From a virus: a stretch of DNA of 44,261 bases. The stretch is taken from IMG/VR virus record IMGVR_UViG_3300031823_000013, positions 1 to 44,261 of that record; one strand, written 5' to 3'. A model generated the notes under the pieces. That model made no database searches. It was not told where the DNA came from and was given only the letters and a program-made list of their open reading frames with translations. The position numbers were made by a program, and so were the translations under genes. Below, in pieces: positions 20,250-28,920 of this stretch (position 1 is its first letter; each line of letters begins with the position of its first letter).

Positions 20250-20421
20250 ACAGACCCAGAAGTTCATTCTGGCGAATTACAGCCGCTTGCTAAAGCCAAG
20301 ATGGCCGGCAGGATATAAGCGAAGGAAGGGGCTGGCCCGCGCTGGCTCTAGCGCCCCCGCTCCTCTCACGAATGACGTACTAGAGAGCGTAGACAAAGGC
20401 GCGGACCACACCGCAATTTAA
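20215..20421 (+). CDS. Basic small protein (68 aa)
   Basis: GTG start within the last codons of the previous gene (35-base overlap). Basic first half (LLKPRWPAGYKRRKGLARAG). The overlap is longer than usual here, so the start may be later. No domain recognised. Confidence 0.45.
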   Translation: MKLNAKSALDTKQTQKFILANYSRLLKPRWPAGYKRRKGLARAGSSAPAPLTNDVLESVDKGADHTAI

Positions 20422-20432
20422 CACAGGATATC

Positions 20433-21434
20433 ATGGCAGGAAACACGGAAACGGTTTCCCCTGGGGGGGAAAGCGGCAGACAACTGCCGCCTATTACCGA
20501 TGAATATAGCGCCGCAGAGCATCTGGAGGGTCTGCTAGACCTAGAAGATGAGGCGCCACAAGTTACCGCTGATGAGGCGGAAACCGGCAGTCAGGAGACT
20601 GACTCCACCGGGGATGAAGAGGGCCAAAGCGAAGCGTCTGAGACGCCCATCGAACCGCCCAAATCGTGGAACGCTGAAGATCGCGAGCTATTTGCTCAGC
20701 TGCCCAAAGCCCAGCAAGAGATTGTTGTGCGACGGGAAACCGAGCGAGACGCAGCGGTCAACAGGCATATGCAGGAGAACGCTGACCAGCGTAAGGCCAT
20801 TGAGGCTGAGCGCACAGCGTATCAAGGCGAACGGCAACAGTACCTTACCACTCTCGGGCAGCTCCGGCTCATTGCAATGCCGGAATTGCAGCAGTTGCAG
20901 AATGTCGATTGGCAAAGGCTGGGCGCTGAGAACCCGGCTGAAATGGTGCGTCTGGCAGGCATCCAAAAGGCTGCCATGGAACGCATCCAATATATCGACG
21001 CTCTGACGCAACGTGCCCAGCAGCAGCAAGCAGCTGAACAAACCCAGCGGCTAGCGGCATTCATGGACGAGCAGCGCACCCAACTCAACGCGAAGGAACC
21101 TACCTTTGCCGACGAAGTGAAGGGGCCCGCTTTAGCCAAAGAGCTAGGTTCGTGGCTGGAAACGCAGGGATTCACGCGCGATGAAATCGGCCAGGCGGCT
21201 GACCATCGGCTGATGCTCTTAGCGCTGAAAGCTATGCGTGCTGAGCAAACGGCAACTGCGCGTAAAACCGCAGAGGTAAAGAAGGCTAACCCACCCCCAC
21301 GCGTTCAAACCCCCGGCAATACAACGTCGGAAGATCGCGGCAATCGGGCAGCCAGGGAAGGTATGAGCCGCTTACGCCAGACGGGCGACGTGCGTGACGC
21401 TGGCCGGCTCCTAGAGACTTTCATCACAGGATAA
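20433..21434 (+). CDS. Scaffold protein
   Basis: 333 residues. The acidic, disordered N-terminus (about 1-90) leads to PKSWNAEDRELFAQLPKAQQ and a long coiled coil (about 95-200), then a C-terminal helical region with basic residues (ARKTAEVKKANPPPR). Directly before the major capsid gene, this is the classic layout of a phage scaffold, which nucleates procapsid assembly and leaves before packaging. Confidence 0.8.
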   Translation: MAGNTETVSPGGESGRQLPPITDEYSAAEHLEGLLDLEDEAPQVTADEAETGSQETDSTGDEEGQSEASETPIEPPKSWNAEDRELFAQLPKAQQEIVVRRETERDAAVNRHMQENADQRKAIEAERTAYQGERQQYLTTLGQLRLIAMPELQQLQNVDWQRLGAENPAEMVRLAGIQKAAMERIQYIDALTQRAQQQQAAEQTQRLAAFMDEQRTQLNAKEPTFADEVKGPALAKELGSWLETQGFTRDEIGQAADHRLMLLALKAMRAEQTATARKTAEVKKANPPPRVQTPGNTTSEDRGNRAAREGMSRLRQTGDVRDAGRLLETFITG

Positions 21435-21480
21435 TCCCCGAAGCACGCTAAGGGACTCATCCCTAGGAGTTCCCTCTTAA

Positions 21481-22452
21481 ATGGCTGGTAATGCTATCAC
21501 GAATACGTTCATGACGTATTCGGCCATCGGTCTGCGTGAAGATCTGACCGATGTCATCTGGAATGTTTCCCCCACGGAAACCCCTTTCGTCACTGGCGTT
21601 GCTCGTACCAAGGCCAATGCAGTGCTGCACGAGTGGCAGCGCGACGTGTTGGCATCTGCCGCGACCAATCAGCAGGTACAGGGCGACGACATTAGCTCGT
21701 TCGACTCGGTGACTGCCTCTGTCCGTCTGGGCAATTATACCCAGATCTCGCGGAAAACCGTGATCATCGCCGATACTGAAGAGGCGGTGCGGAAGGCCGG
21801 CAGAAAGAGCGAAGTTGCGTATCAGATTGCCAAGAAGGGCAAGGAACTGAAGCGCGACATCGAGTACAACCTGCTCTCGCTCAACCAAGCAAAGACTGTC
21901 GCCAGCTCCGGTACAGCGCCACAGGCGGCCTCAATCCTCTCATGGATCAAGACCAACGGCGTGCTGGCAAGCACCGCGACCGGTTCGGCGGGTTCTAACC
22001 CGTCTGCCGCAGATGGCACTGGGACGCGTACCGATGCCGGCACCACTGGTGCTTTCATCGAAGCTGACCTTAAGACCTGCTTGCAGGACATCTTCACGAA
22101 TTCCGGCGACGAGCCAGAGTTCCTGATGGTCGGCCCTGCTCAGAAGCAGGAAGTGTCGGCCTTTACCGGCAATAGCACCCGCTTCGTTGATGCGGAAGGC
22201 AAGAAGCTGGTGGCATCGGTTGATGTCTATGTCTACGACTTCGGCTCGCTGCGGGTGGTTCCAAACCGCTTTCAGCGTACCCGTGACGCTCTGGTCATCA
22301 ACACTGACCTGTGGGCTATCGCGTGGCTGCGGCCGATCAAACTGGTTGACCTGGCGAAGACCGGCGACGCTGAGAAGCACATGCTCGTTGGCGAATATAC
22401 GCTCGAAGCCCGCAACGAAGCGGGTTCGGGTGGCGTCTTCGACATCAACTAA
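21481..22452 (+). CDS. Major capsid protein (SU10/DUF5309 family)
   Basis: 323 residues. Residues 1-45 (FMTYSAIGLREDLTDVIWNV, then SPTETPFVTGV) and the following E-W-Q-R-D segment, then RKTVIIADTEEAVRKAGR, are characteristic of DUF5309-type HK97-fold capsid proteins. KGKELKRDIEYNLL follows, and the C-terminal part has DVYVYDFGSLRVVPNRF. AGGAGTTCCCTCTTAA places a good SD before the ATG. A strong terminator follows the gene. Confidence 0.9.
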   Translation: MAGNAITNTFMTYSAIGLREDLTDVIWNVSPTETPFVTGVARTKANAVLHEWQRDVLASAATNQQVQGDDISSFDSVTASVRLGNYTQISRKTVIIADTEEAVRKAGRKSEVAYQIAKKGKELKRDIEYNLLSLNQAKTVASSGTAPQAASILSWIKTNGVLASTATGSAGSNPSAADGTGTRTDAGTTGAFIEADLKTCLQDIFTNSGDEPEFLMVGPAQKQEVSAFTGNSTRFVDAEGKKLVASVDVYVYDFGSLRVVPNRFQRTRDALVINTDLWAIAWLRPIKLVDLAKTGDAEKHMLVGEYTLEARNEAGSGGVFDIN

Positions 22453-22458
22453 GGCATT

Positions 22459-22490
22459 GGGGTGCTCTTACGGGCACCCCTCCTTTTCCT
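22459..22490 (+). terminator. Intrinsic terminator after the major capsid gene
   Basis: Perfect 7-bp stem GGGGTGC (22459-22465) / GCACCCC (22474-22480) followed by TCCTTTTCCT. Placed between capsid and the next gene, it can reduce downstream transcription so that capsid protein is made in excess. Confidence 0.8.
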
Positions 22491-22502
22491 TAAGGAACCC
22501 TT

Positions 22503-22982
22503 ATGGGCGTTAATATTCATCAGGACACGGTTGTCTCTGGCGGCTTTGAGCTGATCAACGACGCTGACTCCGTGCATGACATGCTAGTGGGCGGCCCCAA
22601 GTCGCCGTCTGCTGTCGTGCCTCGCTTCTATGGCGAGCGCGTCATGAAGATCGCTTTGGTGGCCGGCACTGACACGGGCGGCGGTATCGTCTCGTGGAAG
22701 AACCCGTTCGGCTACAACATCATTATCAAGCTAGCTGTGCTCGACGTGACCACGGCTGCCACGGCTGCCTGCTCGCTTGAGGTTGGCACCACGGCGGTTA
22801 GCGGTACCACGGTATCGACCAACTTCTTCGCCGCGCAGGACGTGCATACGTCTACCGGCACATTCAACAGCGGCATCAAGAGCATCAAGCTCGCGCCGGC
22901 CAACTGGTTCACTGTTTCCACAGAAGCGGGCGCAAGTGCCGGCCTCATCGGGAACCTATACGTCTACTTTATCCCGGTCTAA
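22503..22982 (+). CDS. Putative head decoration or minor structural protein
   Basis: 159 residues, beta-rich, Ala/Thr/Gly/Val-rich (AATAACSLEVGTTAVSGTT). Immediately after the capsid gene, where head decoration or stabilisation proteins lie. The N-terminal part (INDADSVHDMLVGG) is not a family I recognise. Confidence 0.5.
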   Translation: MGVNIHQDTVVSGGFELINDADSVHDMLVGGPKSPSAVVPRFYGERVMKIALVAGTDTGGGIVSWKNPFGYNIIIKLAVLDVTTAATAACSLEVGTTAVSGTTVSTNFFAAQDVHTSTGTFNSGIKSIKLAPANWFTVSTEAGASAGLIGNLYVYFIPV

Positions 22983-22985
22983 CCG

Positions 22986-23519
22986 ATGGCGGTAAGTAGC
23001 GCCAGCAATGGCTACAATATTGCCAGTGGCATTATTGTCACAACGCCATCGTCCTCCTTCACGCGCCCCAACAACACCACGGCTTACACTTCTGGCTACC
23101 TTGTCGCCAACAGCGTGACAGCCGGCAGCGTGGTGCCGCTGAAATGGGCGCTAGGGCGCGTCCCTAATGGGACGTTCCTCATCCGGCGCGTGAAGATGTA
23201 TACCAGCTCGACAAGCGTAACCCTCACAACCTTCAACGTCCATTTCTACCAATCATCGCCAACGTGTGCCAATGGCGACGGCGCGGCATGGTCAACCACC
23301 ACAAGCGGCTGGATTGGCTCTATCCAAGTCCCAGTAGCCAACTGGGTGGCGTTCACTGATGGCGCGGCTGGCATGGGTGCGGCTGCTGTTGGTCTTGAGC
23401 TAAACGGCGCATGCGCCGCTGGCTCTACGTTCATCTATGGGCTGGTACAGGCCGCCGCTGCTTATACGCCGACGGCTAACGAGGTAATCACGGTTGTGCC
23501 TGAGGTGTGGCAGAACTGA
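22986..23519 (+). CDS. Structural protein, paralogue of the protein at 28920
   Basis: 177 residues. The stretch FTRPNNTTAYTSGYLVANSV followed by TAGSV, and later CANGDGAAW, also occurs with minor changes in the protein encoded at 28920-29591 (LTRPANTTAYAVGNLIASST, then TNGDGGAY). All-beta, Thr/Ser/Ala-rich composition suggests a surface or head-fiber protein. The exact role is unknown. Confidence 0.6.
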   Translation: MAVSSASNGYNIASGIIVTTPSSSFTRPNNTTAYTSGYLVANSVTAGSVVPLKWALGRVPNGTFLIRRVKMYTSSTSVTLTTFNVHFYQSSPTCANGDGAAWSTTTSGWIGSIQVPVANWVAFTDGAAGMGAAAVGLELNGACAAGSTFIYGLVQAAAAYTPTANEVITVVPEVWQN

Positions 23520-24739
23520 TGGCTGACATCAGCAATGCCACCTATTGGTCGGAGATTGACGCTACTAACGACCAATCTCCACCAAATGGTGCTCCGGAAG
23601 GCTGGTCGCCCGCCAGCGTCAACGATTGGGGTCGCGCTACGATGGGCGCTGTCAAGCGCTCATGGGATCGCAGCAATCCTACGATTACTAGCACAGGCAG
23701 CGCCGGGGCATACGTATACACGCCGTCTAACGCTTCATACCCGGTTGCTTATGTACAGGGCGAGACTTATAGCTTTAAAGCTAATTTCACGGCTGTTGGG
23801 GGAGATACCCTAAACGTCAACAGCCTTGGCGCTCTTGGTATCTACAAGTCCACGCCATCCGGCATGGTGGCTGTTGTTGCCGGCGATATTCAGACTAATG
23901 CCATGGTGGAGTGCGTTTACGACAGTGCACTCAACGGCGGCCTTGGTGGCTTCCAGCTGGTAAATAGCGCTGCCGGTGCGGCATCGTTCATACCACCCGG
24001 CTCGATGATGATGTATGCCGCTACTGCGGCACCGTCAGGCTGGCTACTGTGCAACGGCTCGGCTGTCTCGCGCACCACGTATGCCACGCTCTTCTCGGCG
24101 ATCAGCACCACCTACGGCACGGGCGACGGTTCCACCACCTTCAACGTGCCCGACTGCCGTGGCCGCTTTATGGCTGGGTACGACCCCAGTAATGCTAGCG
24201 GGCGTCTTACGGCAGCATCAAGTGGAGGGGCTAGCGCATCAGCCCTGGCTAATGCCGGAGGCGAGCAATCTCACACCTTAGTTACGGGCGAGCTTGCTGC
24301 GCATAGCCATGGCGTCAGCGATCCCGGCCACGGCCATGGCTTCAACGATCCTGGCCACGGCCACGGCGTAAGCGACCCGCAGCACATCCATGGTGTTGGT
24401 GATCCAGGCCACGGACACGGCGTTAACGACCCTGGCCACGCCCATACCTATGACCAAACTCAAGGCGGTGGCGGCACGGTCATTTACCAGGCTGGTCCTA
24501 GCCTCCTCCAGTTTCCTGGCGAGCCTACCAGTACCTCCACTACGAGTATCAGCATCCAGGGCTCCGGCACTGGCGTTTATCTGGGTTACGCGCTGACCGG
24601 CATCAGTATCCAAGGTGCTGGCACGGGGGCATCTGTTGCTGCCGCAGGCACCGGCATCAGCACCCAAAATGCCGGCTCTAGCACGGGTCACAACACTGTG
24701 CCCCCGGCACTTATCGTCAACTACATCATCAAGACATGA
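23519..24739 (+). CDS. Tail fiber with Tail-Collar domain and HxH repeats
   Basis: 406 residues from ATG 23519, overlapping the previous TGA. Residues 160-225 (PPGSMMMYAATAAPSGWLLC and DGSTTFNVPDCRGRFMAGYD) are the phage Tail Collar domain (PF07484). Six nine-residue repeats of the type GHGHGVSDP follow (24302-24445), giving six HxH motifs that could hold metal ions along a trimeric stem, as in T4 fiber tips. The C-terminus NTVPPALIVNYIIKT is the usual collar-fiber end. Likely receptor-binding. Confidence 0.85.
   Translation: MADISNATYWSEIDATNDQSPPNGAPEGWSPASVNDWGRATMGAVKRSWDRSNPTITSTGSAGAYVYTPSNASYPVAYVQGETYSFKANFTAVGGDTLNVNSLGALGIYKSTPSGMVAVVAGDIQTNAMVECVYDSALNGGLGGFQLVNSAAGAASFIPPGSMMMYAATAAPSGWLLCNGSAVSRTTYATLFSAISTTYGTGDGSTTFNVPDCRGRFMAGYDPSNASGRLTAASSGGASASALANAGGEQSHTLVTGELAAHSHGVSDPGHGHGFNDPGHGHGVSDPQHIHGVGDPGHGHGVNDPGHAHTYDQTQGGGGTVIYQAGPSLLQFPGEPTSTSTTSISIQGSGTGVYLGYALTGISIQGAGTGASVAAAGTGISTQNAGSSTGHNTVPPALIVNYIIKT
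24302..24445 (+). repeat. Six tandem 27-bp coding repeats (HxH motif)
   Basis: Each unit encodes H-x-H-G-[VF]-[SNG]-D-P-[GQ]; the last unit is HAHTYD. Base sequences differ between units while residues are kept, which indicates selection on the protein. Confidence 0.85.
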
Positions 24740-25059
24740 AGCGTCTGCTTGACGTTGATCCCGATAGCGGAGCGCAAGAGTGGTTCCATTACGACGAGAC
24801 GACCGATAACTGGGCTGTCCAGCGGGTTGAGAATGTAGGGGCGCAGCTGGACGCTAACAAGCGCGCTCATCTGCACACGGATGGCTGGAACAAGGCGAGG
24901 GATATGCGCCATGTTGCCAGCATACCTATCGGCATTATGTATGAGTGGGCTACCAAATACGGTGTGCGGGCATGGGACAAGAACCATGCCGAAGGAGTGC
25001 GCCGGCTCTTGAATAGCAACGAATATCGGTATCTGAGGACGCAAGACATCATCATCTGA
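24736..25059 (+). CDS. Conserved phage protein (tail-fiber-associated position)
   Basis: 107 residues: a DPDSGAQEWFHYDETTDNWA start, then VENVGAQLDANKRAHL, VASIPIGIMYEWATKYG and a RYLRTQD end. This pattern is shared by many phages, where it sits among tail genes. Function unknown. It overlaps the fiber gene by four bases. Confidence 0.6.
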   Translation: MKRLLDVDPDSGAQEWFHYDETTDNWAVQRVENVGAQLDANKRAHLHTDGWNKARDMRHVASIPIGIMYEWATKYGVRAWDKNHAEGVRRLLNSNEYRYLRTQDIII

Positions 25060-25070
25060 GGGGGGATGGG

Positions 25071-25580
25071 ATGGATATAGTTGAAGGCATCTTTTCGGAT
25101 CAGTTGTTTGCTGATCTACGGGCTTATGGCCGCAAGACGAAGCTAGTTAATACCAACCTGACGCAGTGGAATAGCGCGGTTGTTGGCTGGTCCAGCCCTA
25201 TCATTCAGATTCCGGTAAAGGGCGCGCTGCTGACACGAGTCAAGCAGGAGCTGCGGCCGCGCCTGGACGCTAAGTTCTTCAAGATGAAATGGGACGCTAG
25301 CATCCATCTCGGTAGCCGCTTATCCTTTATCCCATGGCACAACGACGCTAACCACAAGCTAAACGTAACGGTCTACCTGCATGAAACATGGCAGCCTGAC
25401 CATGCTGGCTACTTTATCTATCAATGCGATGAGGACAATTGCCTGAAGGCAATTATCCCAACACGCAACGTGGGGCTGATCTACGAAACGCCAATGCTGC
25501 ATACGGTGGCGCTGCCTAGCATCAATGCGCCGCTGCGTGAGAGCCTACAGATATTCATCAATGAGGGTAATAGTGTCTAA
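25071..25580 (+). CDS. 2-oxoglutarate/Fe(II)-dependent dioxygenase-like protein
   Basis: 169 residues. WHND supplies His90-x-Asp92, PMLHTV supplies His144 and RESLQIFI supplies Arg156, the iron triad and oxoglutarate-binding Arg of the prolyl-4-hydroxylase type. NVTVYLHETWQPDHAGYFIYQ is the usual strand after the HxD. GGGGGG lies upstream of the ATG. It may hydroxylate a virion protein, a fiber or a host substrate. The motif match is good; the substrate is unknown. Confidence 0.75.
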   Translation: MDIVEGIFSDQLFADLRAYGRKTKLVNTNLTQWNSAVVGWSSPIIQIPVKGALLTRVKQELRPRLDAKFFKMKWDASIHLGSRLSFIPWHNDANHKLNVTVYLHETWQPDHAGYFIYQCDEDNCLKAIIPTRNVGLIYETPMLHTVALPSINAPLRESLQIFINEGNSV

Positions 25581-25833
25581 CAAGATAGTGCCTATTGGCG
25601 GCCAGCATCAAAGCGCCCGCTCGCTGCTGGCTGAGGTTATGAATGATGAGGAGCTAGACAGCGTTGTGCTGGTCGCTTTCCTCAAAGATGGCACGCCTGT
25701 CCCGACATGGTACGGCACGACCATGGCTAATATGTCATACGCCATCATGATATTGCAGCAAGAGCTGATGTTTGCGGGAGCCGATCCGGAAGATAATGTA
25801 GCTCCGGAAGACTCGGACGAAGATGGCGCTTGA
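25573..25833 (+). CDS. Hypothetical protein, acidic C-terminus (86 aa)
   Basis: GTG 25573 has GAGGG five bases upstream and overlaps the previous TAA by 8 bases; ATG 25561 is an alternative. Begins VSNKIVPIGGQHQSARSLLA; ends in DPEDNVAPEDSDEDGA, very acidic. No family recognised. Confidence 0.55.
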   Translation: MSNKIVPIGGQHQSARSLLAEVMNDEELDSVVLVAFLKDGTPVPTWYGTTMANMSYAIMILQQELMFAGADPEDNVAPEDSDEDGA

Positions 25834-26479
25834 TAACTATACGGATCTACAAACAGCCATATTGAATTGGCTAGCGCGTCCTGGCGATACGCTAATATCC
25901 GGCAGCATCCCGGATATGATTGTGCTGGCTGAGGAGGAGGCGAGAGACCGGCTGCAAACCCGGCTGGGCTGGCAGCAGACAACGCTAACCACAACGGCCG
26001 GCACCAACACGATTACGCTGCCTTCTATGTTCCTAGAGGCGCGCGAGCTTGTATTGCAGAACCCTGGCTATGCCAACGCCGTTCTGCAATTCCAGACTCC
26101 AGAGCAGCTAGACGCCATGGAGGTTAACGACGATACGTCTTCGACCGAAGATCAGCCCGTCTTCTTCACGATAGAGGGGCCAAATTTCCGGTTCATGCCG
26201 GTGCCTGACGCAGCCTACAATATCGTGTGTTCATATCAGGCTGGCATACCGGCACTGGCTACGGCTGTCGGTGGCGTTAATTGGCTGCTGACCGATTACC
26301 CCAGCATCTATCTCTTTGGTGCGCTGGCAGAAGCGGAGCCGTTCATCGGCGATGATGAGCGCTTAGTGACATGGCTCACTCGCCGCGACAAGGCTATAGA
26401 GCGCTTATTGGTTGCCGACATCAAATCTCGGTGGGGTGGGGAAGCCTTACAAATCAAGACGGACGTTGGCAATCCGTAA
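25823..26479 (+). CDS. Head-to-tail adaptor (SU10-adaptor/gp4-like)
   Basis: 218 residues. DNYTDLQTAILNWLARPGD, then MIVLAEEEARDRLQTRL and TNTITLPSMFLEARELV, follow the pattern of phage adaptor proteins that bind the portal ring in SU10- and P22-like phages. The C-terminus (DERLVTWLTRRDKAIERLLV) is helical. It comes before the nozzle-like gene, which fits a connector ring. Confidence 0.75.
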   Translation: MALDNYTDLQTAILNWLARPGDTLISGSIPDMIVLAEEEARDRLQTRLGWQQTTLTTTAGTNTITLPSMFLEARELVLQNPGYANAVLQFQTPEQLDAMEVNDDTSSTEDQPVFFTIEGPNFRFMPVPDAAYNIVCSYQAGIPALATAVGGVNWLLTDYPSIYLFGALAEAEPFIGDDERLVTWLTRRDKAIERLLVADIKSRWGGEALQIKTDVGNP

Positions 26480-28051
26480 ATGAGAGGCGCAGCCCCTCCG
26501 GTACGCTTGCCGTTCGGCGAGTGGCTGCCGGACTTACCAGATTTTGCGAATCCCGGTAGCGTCAATATCCTCAACGTGGTTCCCCGTACACAGGAGAGCT
26601 ACGGCCCGATGGCTACCCCGGTGCAGTCCGGTGGTACGGGGCTTAACCTGCGCTGCCAGGGCGCTTATAGCGCACAGGACGCGGCGGGTAATGTATACAA
26701 TTTCGCAGGCGACGCTAACCGGCTATATCTGCAAAAGGCCGGCTCGCAGAATTATGTGGATGTGTCGAAAGCTGCGGGTGGTCCCTACAGCGTAGGCAGC
26801 ATCCCCACAGGCTTCTGGCAGTTCGCACTATTCGGCCAGCGCTTGATTGCTACTGACTTCGATGACGTACCCCAAACGTTCCTGCTCGGCACCGACAGCG
26901 CTTTCTCTGACTTGGGTGGCGGTCCCCCGCACGCGCAGTATGTTGCTGTCATCCGCGACTTCGTTATGTTCGGCAACACCTCGGACAATATCAATGGTCC
27001 GCTGCCGCAGCGCCTCTGGTGGAGTGCTATTGGCAACCCGCTAAACTGGCCGACACCGGGGACGAATGCCGCCATCGAGGTGCAGTCGGATATAGAGGAC
27101 TTACAGCAAACCGACTTAGGCGAGGTAACCGGGCTTGTCGGTGGCTTGCTCTCGGCAGCTGATGGCGCTGCCTTCTGCGAGCGCGGCATCTACGCTATCA
27201 ACTATGCCGGCAGCCCTGACATCTTTAGCTTTCAGGTGGCGCAGGGCGCGGCTGGCACACAGGCCCCGCTCTCGATAGTCCAGCGCCGCTTGCGCACTGC
27301 CATGGTGGCGAGCGTTGTCTATTACCTGGGGGAAGATGGCTTCTATGCCTTCGATGGGGCAAATACATTGCCCATTGGGGCCGAAAAGATCGACAGGACG
27401 TTCTTCAATACGCTCGATCCTACGTATTTGTCCTATGTCCAAGGCGTAGCTGATCCGAATACCAAGCTGGTGTTCTTCGCTTTCATGGGACCGGGTAACG
27501 CTGGCTTATACAATCGGCTCTTCGTCTACAACTGGGATCTAAACCGCTGGGCACCGTGCGACATCAGCGCCACGCCTGCTGAGTGGCTGATGCGAATAGA
27601 GGGCATCGGCTACACGATGGAAACCCTCGCCAATATCTACCCCAATCTTGACCTCGTGCCGTACTCGCTGGATAGCCGTATCTGGGTGGGCGGTGTGCCT
27701 TCGCTGGCAATGTTCGACAGCACGCATTCGCTCAACCTCTTTAGCGGTCCCAATCTAGCGCCCACGGTAGAGACAACCGAAAGCCAGATCTTCCCTGGCC
27801 GCAGAGCCTTTATCAACAATACCCGCGCCCTATGCGATGGCGGCTCTCCCAGCATCAGCGTGGGCCACCGCGACATATTGCAGAACTCCGTTACTTATGA
27901 GGCGACTGTCCCCAGCAACATCATAGGCGACTGTCCCCAGCGCTCTACGGGGCGTTACACAAGGTTTCAGCTAACCCTGCCGGCTGGTTCCACCTTCAAT
28001 CATTTGCAGGGAATCGATGTGATAGCGAAGCCGGAAGGCACGCTTAGATAA
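26480..28051 (+). CDS. Tail nozzle-like (P22 gp10-like) protein
   Basis: 523 residues, beta-rich. It contains repeated short strands typical of a beta-propeller-like tail hub: QFALFGQRLIATDFDD, PHAQYVAVIRDFVMFG, RTAMVASVVYYLGEDGFYAF, NRLFVYNWDLNRWAPCD. Such proteins (P22 gp10, SU10 nozzle) form the hexameric tube below the adaptor. GTLR ends it, with a short gap to the next gene. Confidence 0.75.
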   Translation: MRGAAPPVRLPFGEWLPDLPDFANPGSVNILNVVPRTQESYGPMATPVQSGGTGLNLRCQGAYSAQDAAGNVYNFAGDANRLYLQKAGSQNYVDVSKAAGGPYSVGSIPTGFWQFALFGQRLIATDFDDVPQTFLLGTDSAFSDLGGGPPHAQYVAVIRDFVMFGNTSDNINGPLPQRLWWSAIGNPLNWPTPGTNAAIEVQSDIEDLQQTDLGEVTGLVGGLLSAADGAAFCERGIYAINYAGSPDIFSFQVAQGAAGTQAPLSIVQRRLRTAMVASVVYYLGEDGFYAFDGANTLPIGAEKIDRTFFNTLDPTYLSYVQGVADPNTKLVFFAFMGPGNAGLYNRLFVYNWDLNRWAPCDISATPAEWLMRIEGIGYTMETLANIYPNLDLVPYSLDSRIWVGGVPSLAMFDSTHSLNLFSGPNLAPTVETTESQIFPGRRAFINNTRALCDGGSPSISVGHRDILQNSVTYEATVPSNIIGDCPQRSTGRYTRFQLTLPAGSTFNHLQGIDVIAKPEGTLR

Positions 28052-28065
28052 GGAGTTAGTTTCCC

Positions 28066-28575
28066 TTGGCAGTTCCAGGCTACACCATCAACAACCTGAT
28101 GGCGGGCACGCAGCAAAACCTGACAAGCTCGGGCATCAGCATTCTACGCCTCAACGTTCCCGCGTCGTCCGGCAAGCGCTTCTATATTTGGGAGCTTGAC
28201 CTTGGCCAATCGGGCCCGCCCAATGCGACCGACTGTTCGGTTCAGTGGGAGCTTCAGCAGTGCTCGGCAACCACAGCGGGCACCGGGACAGCAACTACGC
28301 CTATCCCAACGGGCGGCGGCTTTGTTGCTGCCGGCAACCTTGATACGGCAGTTACCGTTGCAACCGGCAACTACTCGGCTGAGCCGACAACCTACACAGC
28401 GGCTCAGGGTTTCTATGCCAAGGCGATCAACCAGCGTGGCGCGGCCTTCTGGCAAGCGGCCCCCGGTGGCGAGATCTTCCTGCCCAACACGGCATCTACC
28501 GGTCCTGGCTTGCGCGCCTATTCGGCAACGTACGCCTCCACGGCTATCGCTCGGATGAACTTTACCGAGATTTGA
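28066..28575 (+). CDS. Structural hypothetical protein (169 aa)
   Basis: TTG start with AAGGAG about ten bases upstream. Thr/Ala/Gly-rich beta composition, with a KRFYIWELDLGQSGPP segment. Lies between nozzle and zinc-finger genes and has the look of a virion surface or tail protein. No family recognised. Confidence 0.5.
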   Translation: MAVPGYTINNLMAGTQQNLTSSGISILRLNVPASSGKRFYIWELDLGQSGPPNATDCSVQWELQQCSATTAGTGTATTPIPTGGGFVAAGNLDTAVTVATGNYSAEPTTYTAAQGFYAKAINQRGAAFWQAAPGGEIFLPNTASTGPGLRAYSATYASTAIARMNFTEI

Positions 28576-28578
28576 TCC

Positions 28579-28920
28579 GTGTTTCTGGCTCCCAAGGGCT
28601 ATTCAGTCGTTACGGATAGCTGGGGCATTGAAGAGCGGCAAGACACGTATACGTGCCATCACTGCTGCTCTATCGTCTTTGTCTCAGCCCGTAGCGATCC
28701 GGATAGGCATAAATGCAAGCGCTGCTATCGCCGTGTATGCGAGCAGTGCTACGGGCATGACTGCGACCCTTACGAAGCCAAGCTTGACCGCATAGAAGCA
28801 ACCGATGCGTGGCTACGTGAGCGCTTTAGCAAGAAGCTGGAGCGGACGCTAAGCGATAGGTCGGCTATAGAAATTGCCTTGCGTAAGCGTCAAATGCTTA
28901 AAGACTTGGGGTATAGATAG
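28579..28920 (+). CDS. Phage zinc-finger protein (two CxxC pairs)
   Basis: 113 residues. TCHHC, then CKRC, VCEQC and CDP in residues 25-65, and a charged helical end (LDRIEATDAWLRERFSKKLE). This arrangement recurs in phage tail/structural regions and is probably a zinc-stabilised small domain. GTG start. Function unknown. Confidence 0.65.
   Translation: MFLAPKGYSVVTDSWGIEERQDTYTCHHCCSIVFVSARSDPDRHKCKRCYRRVCEQCYGHDCDPYEAKLDRIEATDAWLRERFSKKLERTLSDRSAIEIALRKRQMLKDLGYR

Noticed and set aside
24302-24445. Regularly spaced 27-bp repeats as a possible CRISPR array
   Set aside because: Units are contiguous, in frame and coding (HxH fiber repeats), with no spacers.
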